Assembly (NCBI GenBank): GCA_963555705.1
Contig: OY743170.1
Span: 12,253,096 to 12,317,095, forward strand
From: Ligustrum vulgare
Lineage: Eukaryota; Streptophyta; Magnoliopsida; Lamiales; Oleaceae
Length of the DNA: 64,000 nucleotides
Reading direction: 5' to 3'
How positions within the stretch are numbered: position 1 is the first letter of the stretch; the number at the start of each line of letters is the position of its first letter. A model generated the notes under the pieces. It worked only from the letters and a program-made list of their open reading frames with translations, was not told the DNA's origin and searched no databases. Below, in pieces: positions 20,966 to 31,445 of this stretch. The position numbers and the translations under genes are program-made.

Positions 20966-22396
20966 TCAAATTTTGAATTAACGTAGGCTAGTGTTGTGAT
21001 GTCGTTGGATCAACATATTAAAAATTCTATTCTATGTTTTTCCTTGTAAAGGAAGAAGCAACAACTCATGCTTCTTCCTAACAGCTTATATATACACGCA
21101 CATGGGGATAGAATGGGGTGGAAACCGCGGAAAAGATTCTAATTGTTTACTGAGTTCTTCCTCCACAATTTATGGTGGCTTTTAGAAGTCTAAAATTGCT
21201 TTTGAGATCTAAAATTTGCTTTTGATGTATGAAGTCTTTTCTTTTTTTTTTTTTTTCTTTTTTTTTTTTTTTCTTTTTAATGTTTAACCAGTTACAAGAG
21301 CTTTTAGAGAAATGTTATTTCCTCCAAAAACGCTTTGGATGTATGAATTGCTTTGTAGTTTTCAAAAAAATAAAATAAAATATTATAATAACTTTTTCAG
21401 TAAGTTGTTCTACAAAAAATCAAGTTTTTTAGTAAGTTTTGATAAATATTGATGAGATGTGCATTTGAAAAGTTATGTATCCCATAAAATTATATGTTGT
21501 TGAAATTGATTATTGACTTTAACTTAGATTAAAACCTAGATTTTAATTGTCACGAAACAGAGCTGAGTTCAACCATAGAAAAATTCAAAATATTGTTAAA
21601 CTTAACAGAAATGTCAAAAAGAAAAATATAACCCATCACAAATAAGCCCCGTGCTTTAAAAAGATTAAAATTAGATTTTTAATAAATTTTGAAAAAAATT
21701 TGTAAAACGTATGATTGAAGAGTTGTAAACTCATAAATTATACGGTTGAAAATAACTATTGACTTTAATTTACATTAAAATCAGTTAGTCCAATAAAAGT
21801 CGCGCACTCCATCTTGATTTGAGACAAGTCTCAAATCTGAGCATTTGCAATTTCAAATCATCCTTCTCAATCTTGTTTCTCTGCGTTTATGTTTGAACTT
21901 GAAGTCTTCTACGACTTTTGATTCGCCTTCTATAAAGAGTTGGGATTCAGCTATATTCATATTCAATCAAATCATTGAAATTAATTACTAAGCACTAGTT
22001 GTAGTATTGAGACCTCGAGAATTATATTTTTGTTAGAAAATTGAAAATTATGTATAAAATTTATTTAAATTTTCAAGGTACATTTTATTTATTTTAAAAA
22101 AGCTTGATTAATTATAAAACAATACAGTTTTATTTTTTTGGATTGAATACAGTTTATAGTTATGCAATATTTTCGTACAATAAAAATCACACGTGCCCAC
22201 ACACACATAATGACATAAACAAATATATATCCATTTCAAAAAAAAAAAAAAAAAATACCGTGCTTATATTGAATTAATTTTGCTTAATTAAATCCTCACC
22301 TAAAAAATCACAAACTGCGCGCTTGTATGATCCAGAGAAGGAACATGAATCCTATATTACAAGTGCTCTTATTCCATATGCAACAATATATAATAG
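20966..22396. other. Spacer between PAP duplicate and PAP gene
   Basis: Contains a T-rich tract with interspersed C (21239-21278). From about 21440 it is copy B of the PAP downstream flank, homologous to 19850-20490. No ORF supported. The PAP 3' UTR and poly(A) site must lie in the last few hundred bases but cannot be fixed. Confidence 0.55.
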
Positions 22397-24829
22397 TTAG
22401 AGTTCATCGTTGGGCGATTTTGATGTCATTGTAGCTTGGTTGCAAAGTGTTGAGGAGCTTAAGCTTTCTAACCAGACCTCATCTGCCATAACTGCGTTCG
22501 TGTCGTTGTTCCTATGCCACGACCATTGGGCATGCGTGTTATTATACAATCTAAATCGTCCATGACCGAAGGTTGGCTCTCGATAGACTGAGATCGAAGA
22601 ACTAGGCTTCTCGAAACTTCAACCACATTTACACAAATAGGTTAGTAGAAATTCTCAAGAAATTATGATCATGTAATATATATAATAATTGTCAAAGTTG
22701 CGAATTTATGATTCAAATTTAAGTCAAAGTCAACATACACTAAATTTTATATTTTATCAAAATTTACCAAACATGGGCTATGTCTTCAACATTGTCTCCC
22801 TCCCTCCTTCCCTCCCGAACAAATCAAATTCAATTTTTCAATGAAAAACTTAGCACGGTTAGACTTGAACGCAATTAGGTTTTTGTCGTGCTTTAATGCC
22901 CGGCCTTCGACTGAGGCCATCTCGCGGGCCCAGTACTCTTGGCTGCAGCGCTGTTTTGTGACTGTGTGCTAAAATAGTCTAAGGTTGAGTCTGTGTACTT
23001 ACTTCATAGCAAGCCCTTCTCTGTTTCCTCCATCACCAACGGTAATATAAACAGGACCACATGTGTCAGCATTGTTATCATAAACCCTAGTCTGCAGCAT
23101 GTGACAACATTTAAGTAAAAAAATAAATATATAAATATATTAAAAATAAAATAGAAAAAATCTTTCAATTGACACACATTTAAAAAATTATTTTGTTGAA
23201 TCTCAAGTTTTTTATTGTGGACGAATTAAGTCCTTGTTTGAGTCCCATTATTTCAATTTATAATTGGGTTTTGAAAATCTAATGGTTAAAAAGTTGTTTA
23301 AAAAGTAAAAAATTGTGGGCTTGACTTTTTTGGATGGTTGAAATTGATTACTGTAGAAAAAATTTGTAAAAATAATGAGAAATAATGGGGCTCAAACAAG
23401 GGCTAAATGGGTAGAAAATGATGTATGCTCTGTTCAGTAATAATATTATAAATTGGTTTATTTTTAAATTAAAATGTGTGGTGAAAAAATGGAGAGAGAA
23501 AAAATTGTATGAAGAATTGTATTTTTTATAAATTAATTTATAAATTGTAACAATCGCTTTAAAAGCAGATACTTACAAAGCGTTCATATGCGTGAACGTG
23601 CCCCGCAAAGACCACGTCAACCCGTGCCTTGTACAAAACCTCTTCCATGGCTTGTCTCATGCTTTCGCCTTCTCCTCTATGAGCTTGATTGGAATTGTAC
23701 CACGGTGCGTGTAGGAGCACGACGATCCAAGGAGTCTTTTTCCTATCAACTTTCGCTAAATCAGCTTGAAGCCACTTGTACTGATCTGAATCAGAATCGA
23801 AGTCCGTGTACGATCCGAGCATGATAACGTGGGTCCCGGAAACGTCGAATGAGTAATATAGATTCGATTTGGATCCACTCTCCTGGTGTGGCATGAGCCA
23901 TCTTGAATTATAAGCTTTGAAGCCATGAGGATAAATGATTGGGAATGATTCAATTTCATGGTTTCCTTCAGTGACCATCCAAGGCCTAATGCTTGAATAT
24001 GGCTCGACCAGGCGCCCAAATGAGTCCCATAATGGCTGCTGAGAATCAGCATAGGAAAGATCACCAGGTAGAAGAAAAACATCATAATCCTTTGCACCAA
24101 CATGTTCTAAGGTTGATGCTGTCCATTCGGTTTGTCCTAGGTCTCCTGCATATTATTATTGTACGAATAAATTATAATTGTAACAATTGCTTGTAATGAA
24201 TGGAAATGTACTTTGCTTGCAAGACTGATCGGAACGTTGCTTGCAAGATTCAAACTAACAGAATTTACCAAACTGTAATCAAAAGTCAATGCACCACCAC
24301 CACTCACCAACGACAACGAATTCAATCGGAAAAGTCGAAGGCGGAGTTCGGAAGCTGAACTCCGGGCCAACGCCACCGCATCTGTAGTAATAAGTTGTAC
24401 TTGGCTCCAATGGTCCAATTTTAACGTGATGAATTTCACCGGAGCTGTACAAGAAGTAATGGTAAGAAGTTTTTTCTCCGGTAGCTGATGATTCATATCT
24501 CCCCGGAGATTTTCCATATTCAACAATGGATTTCACGTGCTTATCTGAGGTAATCCAAGAAACCCTCATATAATCTTTCCCTGCCAATGAAATATGTACC
24601 TGAAAACGCAATCCATGTCTGTAGTGAAAAACTGTGTCCATGTTTACATGACCATAAATGCTAGAGAGAGAGAGAACAAAACCTGCTGAGGTTCGGAATC
24701 GGACCGGTTATGTGCTCGGGAAATGAGTTGCCGGGGACTTGGACGGGTATATTCAGCCGCGGCACTCAATTGTATGAGTTGAAGAAGGAAGAAAGTCACA
24801 AGAAGATTTGATGAGAACCGGTTTTCCAT
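22397..24829 (-). CDS. PAP: Purple acid phosphatase, five exons, intact (438 aa)
   Basis: Exons on the minus strand are 24829-24683, 24599-24308, 24145-23577, 23091-23003 and 22616-22397, all with GT-AG introns and compatible phases. They sum to 1317 nt. Residues 1-25 are a signal peptide (hydrophobic LLVTFFLLQLIQL), so the enzyme enters the secretory pathway. Residues 50-145 form the N-terminal fibronectin-like domain. The catalytic domain carries all five metal motifs: GDLG (D148), GDLSY (D175, Y178), GNHE (N208, H209), VLLH (H292) and GHVH (H329, H331). These bind the Fe(III)-M(II) pair that hydrolyses phosphate monoesters at acid pH. Length fits the small-to-middle plant PAP group (PAP18-22-like). 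The ATG at 24829 is preferred because the frame upstream has only a TTG. The tail ends SPNDEL, resembling an ER-retrieval signal. Intron 3 contains a MITE. Confidence 0.95.
23230..23403. mobile_element. Tourist-like MITE (174 bp) in PAP intron 3
   Basis: The terminal inverted repeats GTCCTTGTTTGAGTCCCATT and GCCCTTGTTTGAGCCCCATT (other end, reversed) extend about 26 bp. The TSD is TAA (23227-23229, 23404-23406). A GGGCTTGTTTG-type end with a 3-bp TAA/TTA TSD is the mark of PIF/Harbinger (Tourist) MITEs. It lies inside the 485-bp intron and leaves both splice sites intact. Confidence 0.9.
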
Positions 24830-25043
24830 TTCGAGGGAAAATATGTTCAAAAAAGGAAAATCAAATTTTAAGTAGTTAATTAGTTATACGAGAACAATAT
24901 TTTTGTGAGCAAATATATAAAAAAAAAATTCTGGAAAAATAGGATAGCAATAGCGTGAAGCGATAACCACACACGTATGGAATATGATATTTAACGATTT
25001 TTTTATGCTTCTCTCCTTGTCAGCTAGTTGGGGACAGCTGTAA
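24830..25043 (-). promoter_or_regulatory. PAP upstream/promoter region
   Basis: The AT-rich 5' flank of the PAP start codon, with a TATATAAA-like run on one strand near 24910 (AAATATATAAAAAA on the plus strand). No P1BS-type GNATATNC phosphate-starvation element was identified with confidence. The MITE at 25044 begins about 215 bp upstream of the ATG. Confidence 0.3.
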
Positions 25044-25460
25044 AATGAGTTTGTTTGATTTTCATCAAAAAAAATTTCATTTTTGTATGGTATTCAATCA
25101 GAACCATCCATTAAAAGTTAAGCTTACAATATTTAATTTTTCAACCAAATCTCAGCCATCTGTTCTACTAAAAATAACTATTCATTTAAAAAAAACTCAT
25201 TTTAACTAAAATTAAACACACACTATATGGAAAAAAAAATTAAATAAATAAAGAATAATGCAACTCATCCATGATCACGATGCAGTATGTTTTGATATTG
25301 TTTAAAAAGAGTATTTTTGAAATAAATAGTGATTTTTAGGATAATGAATGGTTGATATTTGATTGAAATGTCAAATATTATTAACTTGACTTTTAGTGGA
25401 TGATTGAGATTGAGTACTGTAAAAAAAAGAGAAGATTTTAAAGAAAACCAAACATGGGCG
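25044..25460. mobile_element. Fold-back MITE upstream of PAP (417 bp)
   Basis: Two arms of roughly 150 bp are inverted copies. The left arm reads CCATCCATTAAAAGTTAAGC and the right arm reversed reads TCATCCACTAAAAGTCAAGT, continuing with scattered mismatches to the termini (AATGAGTTTGTTTGATTTTC; CGCCCATGTTTGGTTTTC). The putative TSD is TAA at 25041-25043 and 25461-25463. It resembles PIF/Harbinger MITEs but the ends are decayed. Confidence 0.65.
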
Positions 25461-27829
25461 TAAGTTATTTTTCACATGTACCGCAATCGAAAAATAAATA
25501 TTTGCACTTAACTTTACTTTTGTTTAACTCCATTTGGATATAACAAATTCAGTCAAAGTAAAAATTTTAATCCAAATTCTAATATAAAACAAAGTCAATA
25601 ATTACTTTCGGCCACAAAATTTACGGGATTCACGATTTTTCAACTACATATTTCATTAATTTTTATCATATTTATTAAAAATCTGATTTTTAATCTCTAT
25701 CGAATGACGACGCTAATTTCAAGTATATAATTATTATTATTGATCATTATTATTGATATATTTAGTAAAAGATTGATTCATACGTTAAAACTTTTCACAG
25801 ATAAGGGTCGACGATATTTGAAATTAAGATTTTCATCAACTAAAATATCATATTAACCCACTTTATCTAAAATTCTAAAATGTTATTTACTTGTAGAAAA
25901 TTCGATTTATTTCATCACAAAATGCACAATGTTAAAGAATATGGACAACGATAGACTAGAACAAAATCTATTGCCCTGCAAATGATGTGAACATGCTACA
26001 CATACTACATTTTTCATTACACATAAATTGAGAAAAAATTCGCTACCCCAAGTTTATTGAAATTAATTGGAGAATCTCAATAAAAACTGTCACCGTTCAA
26101 AATGTTCGATGAAAAACTAAGGAGAGCATAACTAGAACACGAAATAAGATGGAGCCGAATCATGCTAACAGGTTGGGACATAATTTATTCAGATTCATGT
26201 GAGAAAACAATTTTCTATTCCTTGTTCTTAGTAAAAATATAGTTGTAACCTTAAATTGAAAATTGCCTTAGTCTTAATCTCAAACTTCTTTAGGTCAATG
26301 AAAAAAAATCAAATTTCAAATAATTAGAAAATTGAAAATATTTGTCATATGAAAACACAATAGAAAAACAAAATAAAAATTAAGAAACTATCTTGATTCT
26401 CAAGTTTTATTTTTTCCAAGAGTGTGCAAGTGAAAATTGAATGCTCGGTAAGATACAATTAATATTAGTCTATTGAGAAATCATTAGAATGAACTTATTG
26501 AAATTTCGTACCGCACAATATGTATGAATCTCATTTTAAGTCGCTTTATAAACCATTTGTGTGGTTGTGAACAAAATTACTGATATATTGCTATCATTGG
26601 CTATGAACTATGCACCTTCATCAACGATTATCGACAGCAATGTCATCTTCAGTAGAGAAGTAGTTAGTGTCGGCAACAAAAGTTCTAACACTTATATCAA
26701 CGATTATCACCTACACATTATTGTCAGTGACGAAAATATCGTCAATTACGTTGTTGAAAATCATTAATAATGCTATGGTCATGTCTCATCGATAAGAAAT
26801 TTGTTTGTGTCACTAACGAAAGTTTAAATTATTTTTTTTCAAAAAGTTATACACTAATTTGAGATATCTTTATAATTTTTTATTTATAATATTATACATA
26901 ATTTTTTGGGTCTTGTCAAATATAGGGCTTCGGTGATTTTGCCTAAATAACTTTATTCTGGAGCTGATTCTGATTACATTAAAATCAAACATATTGAATA
27001 AGAAATTATATATGAAATTCATAATATTCTACTATGTTCTTCAATACCATAAAGTGAACAAGTGACTCAAAATATTATCTAAATTTTAAAGAAAGTTCAA
27101 AGAAATCGCATAGCTGAATCAATGGAATCAAATTTTCATAAATATTTCCAAAAAAAAAAAGAAGAAGAAGAATATCCATGGAATGTACTATGAGATAGAG
27201 AAAGGTGTTGAGTCAACATCATTTTCATTATATTTTCAAACACTACCTTGCCAATTTTGATACTTAAGTGATTGATCCAACTTTCACGGAACTAAGGAAT
27301 AAAACTTCATGTTGCACGAAGTGGTCGGCATCTTTACTTGCCAAAATGCCTTTTAATTCTTCTTGATTATCATCTACTAATTAGATTAATTATTTCGACT
27401 TGGATTAAAGGCGGATTGAGAGCTTGAATCTTAAGCAAATTTATAATAGTAATATCATTTTTTATTTTTTTATATAATGTGCAAAAAATTTGGTTATACC
27501 TCTAACGTTTATTTAAAGATAAAATGATATTCTATGCCAATCTTCATATCTCGACAGCGTCGCTTGTTGTCATGATTTAAAGATACAAAATATCATTAAT
27601 ATGTTAGTGTTGACAATAGTGTGAATAATTTTGTTTAATATATTATTTGTTGTTCTTTTCTAATTATTTATTATATATCATTTATATAATTACTTCTTGA
27701 AATTATATTTACATGATTAATGCTATGCTCCCACATATTTATATTTGAATAAAATTTGTCTCACATTTATCTTTTAGATATTAGTGTTTAGAGATTTAGA
27801 GTCGAGTTAATAACTTTTGAAATAGCTTA
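25461..27829. other. AT-rich intergenic DNA
   Basis: No supported gene. 26561-26767 has a 68-codon open frame from a non-ATG start inside AT-rich repeated-looking sequence, not accepted. Nothing else recognised over about 2.3 kb. Confidence 0.5.
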
Positions 27830-28345
27830 GGGGCCGTTCTCTTTGTATTTCGATTTTGGATTTTGAGTTTTGAATTTTGTTTTGAATTTTGGATTTTTGT
27901 TGTTTGTTTTGGGATTGCTGAAAACATGTTCTCTTTGTGATTTTGGAAAACTGTTTTCAAAAATAGAAAACTGAAAAATGCGTTTACTTTTTAATTTTTT
28001 GATATATTTATTTTGTGATATTTGATATGTAAAAAATGGTTGATTTGTTGAATTACATTAATTTTAATGTTAATAAATCAGTTAGTTCTCTATGTCAATA
28101 AATTCATCATTAATATTGATTCAGCTAAACAAAAATTTAACTTCATAACAACAAAATCTTAACATTGATTTATATAAAATGGCAAAATAACATAAGAATT
28201 TCAAGTGAATGAAGCATCTCACATTTACAAAATAATAATAATAAAAAAAAAATTACAAAAAAAAAAAAAAAAATCTTAACATGGATCTATATAATGGCAA
28301 AATAATATAAGAACTTCAAGTGAAGGAAGTATCTAACTTTTACAA

Positions 28346-28393
<48 letters not shown>

Positions 28394-28467
28394 CTTAAAA
28401 TGGATCTATATATAATGACAAAATAATATAAGACATTCAAGTGAATGAAGTGTCTCACTTTTACAAA

Positions 28468-28499
<32 letters not shown>

Positions 28500-29036
28500 T
28501 AGAAAAAATTTACAAAAAAATATAAAAAAATCTTAACATGGATCTATATATAATGACAAAATAATATAAGAATTTCAAGTGAAGGAAGTGTCTCACTTTA
28601 CAAAAAAAAAAAAATAATAATAATAATAACAATTTACAAAAAAAAAAAAAAAAATCTTAACATGGATCTATATATAACGACAAAATAACATAAGAACTTC
28701 AAGTGAAGGAAGTGTCTCACATTTAAAAATAATAATAATAAAAAAAATCTTAACATAAATCAATATATAATGGCAAAATAATATAAGAATTTCAAATGAA
28801 GGAAGTGTCTCACATTTACCTTAAAAAAAAAAAAAAAAAAAAACGTCCGTTTTGGTCGTTTTGGACTTTTTTACACAAAATATCCAAAACGCAATAAAAT
28901 CGTTTTGAGTTTCCTTTGTATTTTTTTTGGAGTTTTGAAAAATACGTTTCTGAAAATGGGCAAAGTGAACGGGTTTTCGATATTTCTAAAAATCGAAAAC
29001 TCAAAACGAGCTGAAAACAATAAAGAGAACGGAGTC
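27830..29036. mobile_element. Harbinger-like non-autonomous element (1207 bp)
   Basis: Ends are GGGGCCGTTCTCTTTGTATT and, reversed from the right, GACTCCGTTCTCTTTATTG. The TSD is TTA at 27827-27829 and 29037-29039. Subterminal parts are also inverted (TTTTGAGTTTT near both ends). No transposase frame is present. The TTA TSD points to PIF/Harbinger. The centre has been expanded by tandem repeats. Confidence 0.8.
28130..28815. repeat. Six tandem ~95-137-bp units with embedded (TAA)n
   Basis: The block TTCAAGTGAA(G/T)GAAGTGTCTC recurs near 28200, 28314, 28437, 28574, 28697 and 28791. It is preceded by AACATGGATCTATATA and followed by CAC(A)TTTACAAAA and TAA- or A-rich tracts of varying length (longest (TAA)n about 28347-28393). 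Unit length variation is almost all in these tracts. Confidence 0.88.
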
Positions 29037-29039
29037 TTA

Positions 29040-29600
29040 GATTCCTTGTTCTGAATATGTATATATTATCATTCGACCCATCAAATTAGTCATCTTCTTC
29101 CAAAATGTAATCGTGTTATAATTGTCTATACTGTTTTTAATTTTGACATATGTTCAACATTGCATTTCCAAGAAGGTGCAAGTCTAGGAATTTCCGTCAC
29201 ATGGAAACAACATATTACTAGTCATTTCATCCTCCCAAATTATTTTTTATACACTTTTCACGAAAAGTTCTTTATCGGTTGTTTTGCCACTTCTTGATGG
29301 CTTTTGGGTCTCGTCATTCCGATTGAATTTTGATGTTAGTTTCTTTTCTTTTCGTATCCATTTTCCCCTCCTTTCTATTTTATTTAAAAAAAAAAAAAAA
29401 ATGAAATACGTGCTTGTTAAATGGTGAGCATGTGCTTTCGTGTGCCAATTGAGTTATTGTTGGCTCCTAAGTTTTTATTCATTTTGTAACTCATTTTTAA
29501 ACACATGTTTCATGAGAATAAGATTTTCTTTTTTCGTTTTTTAACTTTTCAATCATACAGCTCATCCATTTTTTACAGGGTTATATATATAATTTCCCTT
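29040..29600. other. AT-rich intergenic DNA
   Basis: No gene seen; one A-run of about 18 at 29385-29402. Confidence 0.5.
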
Positions 29601-29960
29601 TACAAAATAAAATTTGCATGCGGAGTCTACTTTTTTCTTACAAAACGAGTTTTCGTAGGGATAATAATTTGACTCTAAAAATATTTATACTTTAACTATA
29701 AATTTTCAGCATACAAATAAAAATTTGTATGCTCTTTCTAATTTTCCTACAAAACGAGTTTTTGTAGGGATAAGAATTCGACTTCAAAATATTTTTACTT
29801 AAAACAACAAAATTTTTTGCCTACAAAATTAGATCTGTAGGCGGAGTTTTCTTTTTCTTGCAAAAATTAATTTTCTTAGGGATATGATTTGGCTCCAAAA
29901 TTTCCAAATTGAAATAACTCACAAACACGTGAAATTTTCAAGACAACAAATTTATCTGGT
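29601..29960. repeat. Three ~110-bp tandem units
   Basis: The motif TACAAAACGAGTTTTCGTAGGGATA (first 20 bases conserved best) recurs near 29640, 29750 and, more diverged, 29860. It is followed each time by A(T/G)TTNGNCTCCAAAA-like sequence and preceded by a GTATGC/GTAGGC-GGAGT-like string. Confidence 0.75.
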
Positions 29961-30439
29961 AAGATATATTTTTTTGTTGTAAAAAAAATTGACCAATTTA
30001 TAGATTAATATAACTCGAAATTTTTTCATCAATTCTTATAAAATATAACTAAGAGGTTAATTCCTCATATATCCCTAACCCAGTCCCAACAATAAAAAAG
30101 TGGAGACTTCTTTTTCAGTGTTTAACATGCCGTTGTCGAAGGACTGTTCATAATTGAAAGTAAAAACCCTAGGAAAATACTCATTTTTCCTCTTTTGTTC
30201 TCTCCTCTTTCTTGTGCCAGTTTCAGATCCAACTGCAACTTATTATTATTATTATTAAGAGAAAGTTAGAAACAATGTTTGCTAAATTGGATGGTTTATA
30301 TCTATTTATCTATTTTTTTTACTATATAAAAGTAACAAAGTTGGAAGAGAAATCCCTCCCAAGTATATCGCCTAAAGTCCCGCTCAAGATGAAAATACTG
30401 TAAAAAAGACATCCCGCCCAAAAACCATGTGCAGTAACA

Positions 30440-31445
30440 AGGACCCATTTCAAAATGCCATTTTATCTCTCTCAAACTTTCACCACTAGAGCTCGCTCGC
30501 TCGCTCGCTCTCTCTCAGGCAACTGGCGATGTACGAGACCGCCGCTGGCTCCACTACAGTTGCGAGTCACCGCCGCAGATGTAGTCGAATCAGCGACGCC
30601 ACTGCTATGGAGAAGCAGTGGCGGTCGAAGGATCTAGCGGTCGAAGGCTGTATGCTTTGATTGGTAAGTTATTACGATTTCTAGATTTATACAACAAGCT
30701 CTATTCAATGATAAATTTTACAGTTTGTGTTCTATCGTTGTTTCCAGTCTGGGAGGGAAAATGAAGAAGCTGGTGACTATAGGGCCATAGGGGAGCTAAT
30801 GAGAGTGCAGATGCGAGTTTCTTACGCCATGGATTCGAGGATTAGAAGATGTTAATTTAGGATTTCTACTAAACATGTTTACAAATCGTTACTCAATTTT
30901 ATATGTTTCCCACATTTGTGTAACTTGATTTATGCGATTTTTTTTTTTTTTTTTGGTCTTTGTATAATGATTGTTGTTGAGCTCTGGATTTTGATGGTTC
31001 AATATTGGGTTTAAGAGTTTTATTTGGGTATGGATTTTTATCCACTATATTCACACAATTTTTTTCTTCTATTTTTGGTTTTGGATCAACTACAATATAA
31101 ATATTGTTAGCAGAGGCCATTGGATTGGACAAGAACCATAGCCAGTGGGTGGCAGCCAGTAAGGGCTTTTATTTTTTGGCTTCAGTTTTTCAAATTTTCG
31201 GACGGTCTTGTGATTATTGGAGGTATCTCTGTTGATTATCGGAGGTATCCCTAATTATTTTGGCTTCAGTTTTTTAGTTTTTCAATTTTTTTCAATTTGC
31301 ACCAAAAAGAAGATAGGCCATTCTCTAACAAAAAGAAGAAATTGCAGGGGGCTCCCGTCTTCCTACTCCTCTCCAGCCGCACCACCACCTTCTTCCTGCG
31401 GGAGGACTGACTTTGATCAAGAAACTCTTACATGAAATGAAAATG
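30440..31445 (+). ncRNA. Possible transcribed region with two exon-like parts, function unknown
   Basis: A GC-rich stretch with a (CGCT)n/(CT)n leader at 30490-30517 is typical of plant 5' UTRs. It is followed by a short frame MYETAAGSTTVASHRRR (ATG at 30530, stop near 30659) and a good donor GTAAGT (about 30664). A second GC-balanced part follows TTTCCAG at 30749. Neither frame continues as a recognisable protein: the first stops before the donor, and the second has only short frames. Candidates are a leader exon, a lncRNA or a decayed gene. 31330-31440 is another GC-rich patch without a long frame. Confidence 0.25.

Noticed and set aside
20873..21000. Complete CACTA element
   Set aside because: No inverted terminal copy (ending TAGTG with matching repeat) or 3-bp TSD pair was found; only one end is claimed.
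24830..24850. Upstream extension of the PAP frame by seven codons
   Set aside because: The extension would begin at TTG; the ATG at 24829 directly precedes a good signal peptide.
26561..26767. 68-codon frame in AT-rich DNA
   Set aside because: No ATG start, no recognisable domain, no neighbouring exon signals.
30899..31132. 77-codon minus-strand frame rich in Lys/Asn/Pro
   Set aside because: Low-complexity, overlaps a T-run, and no family recognised.
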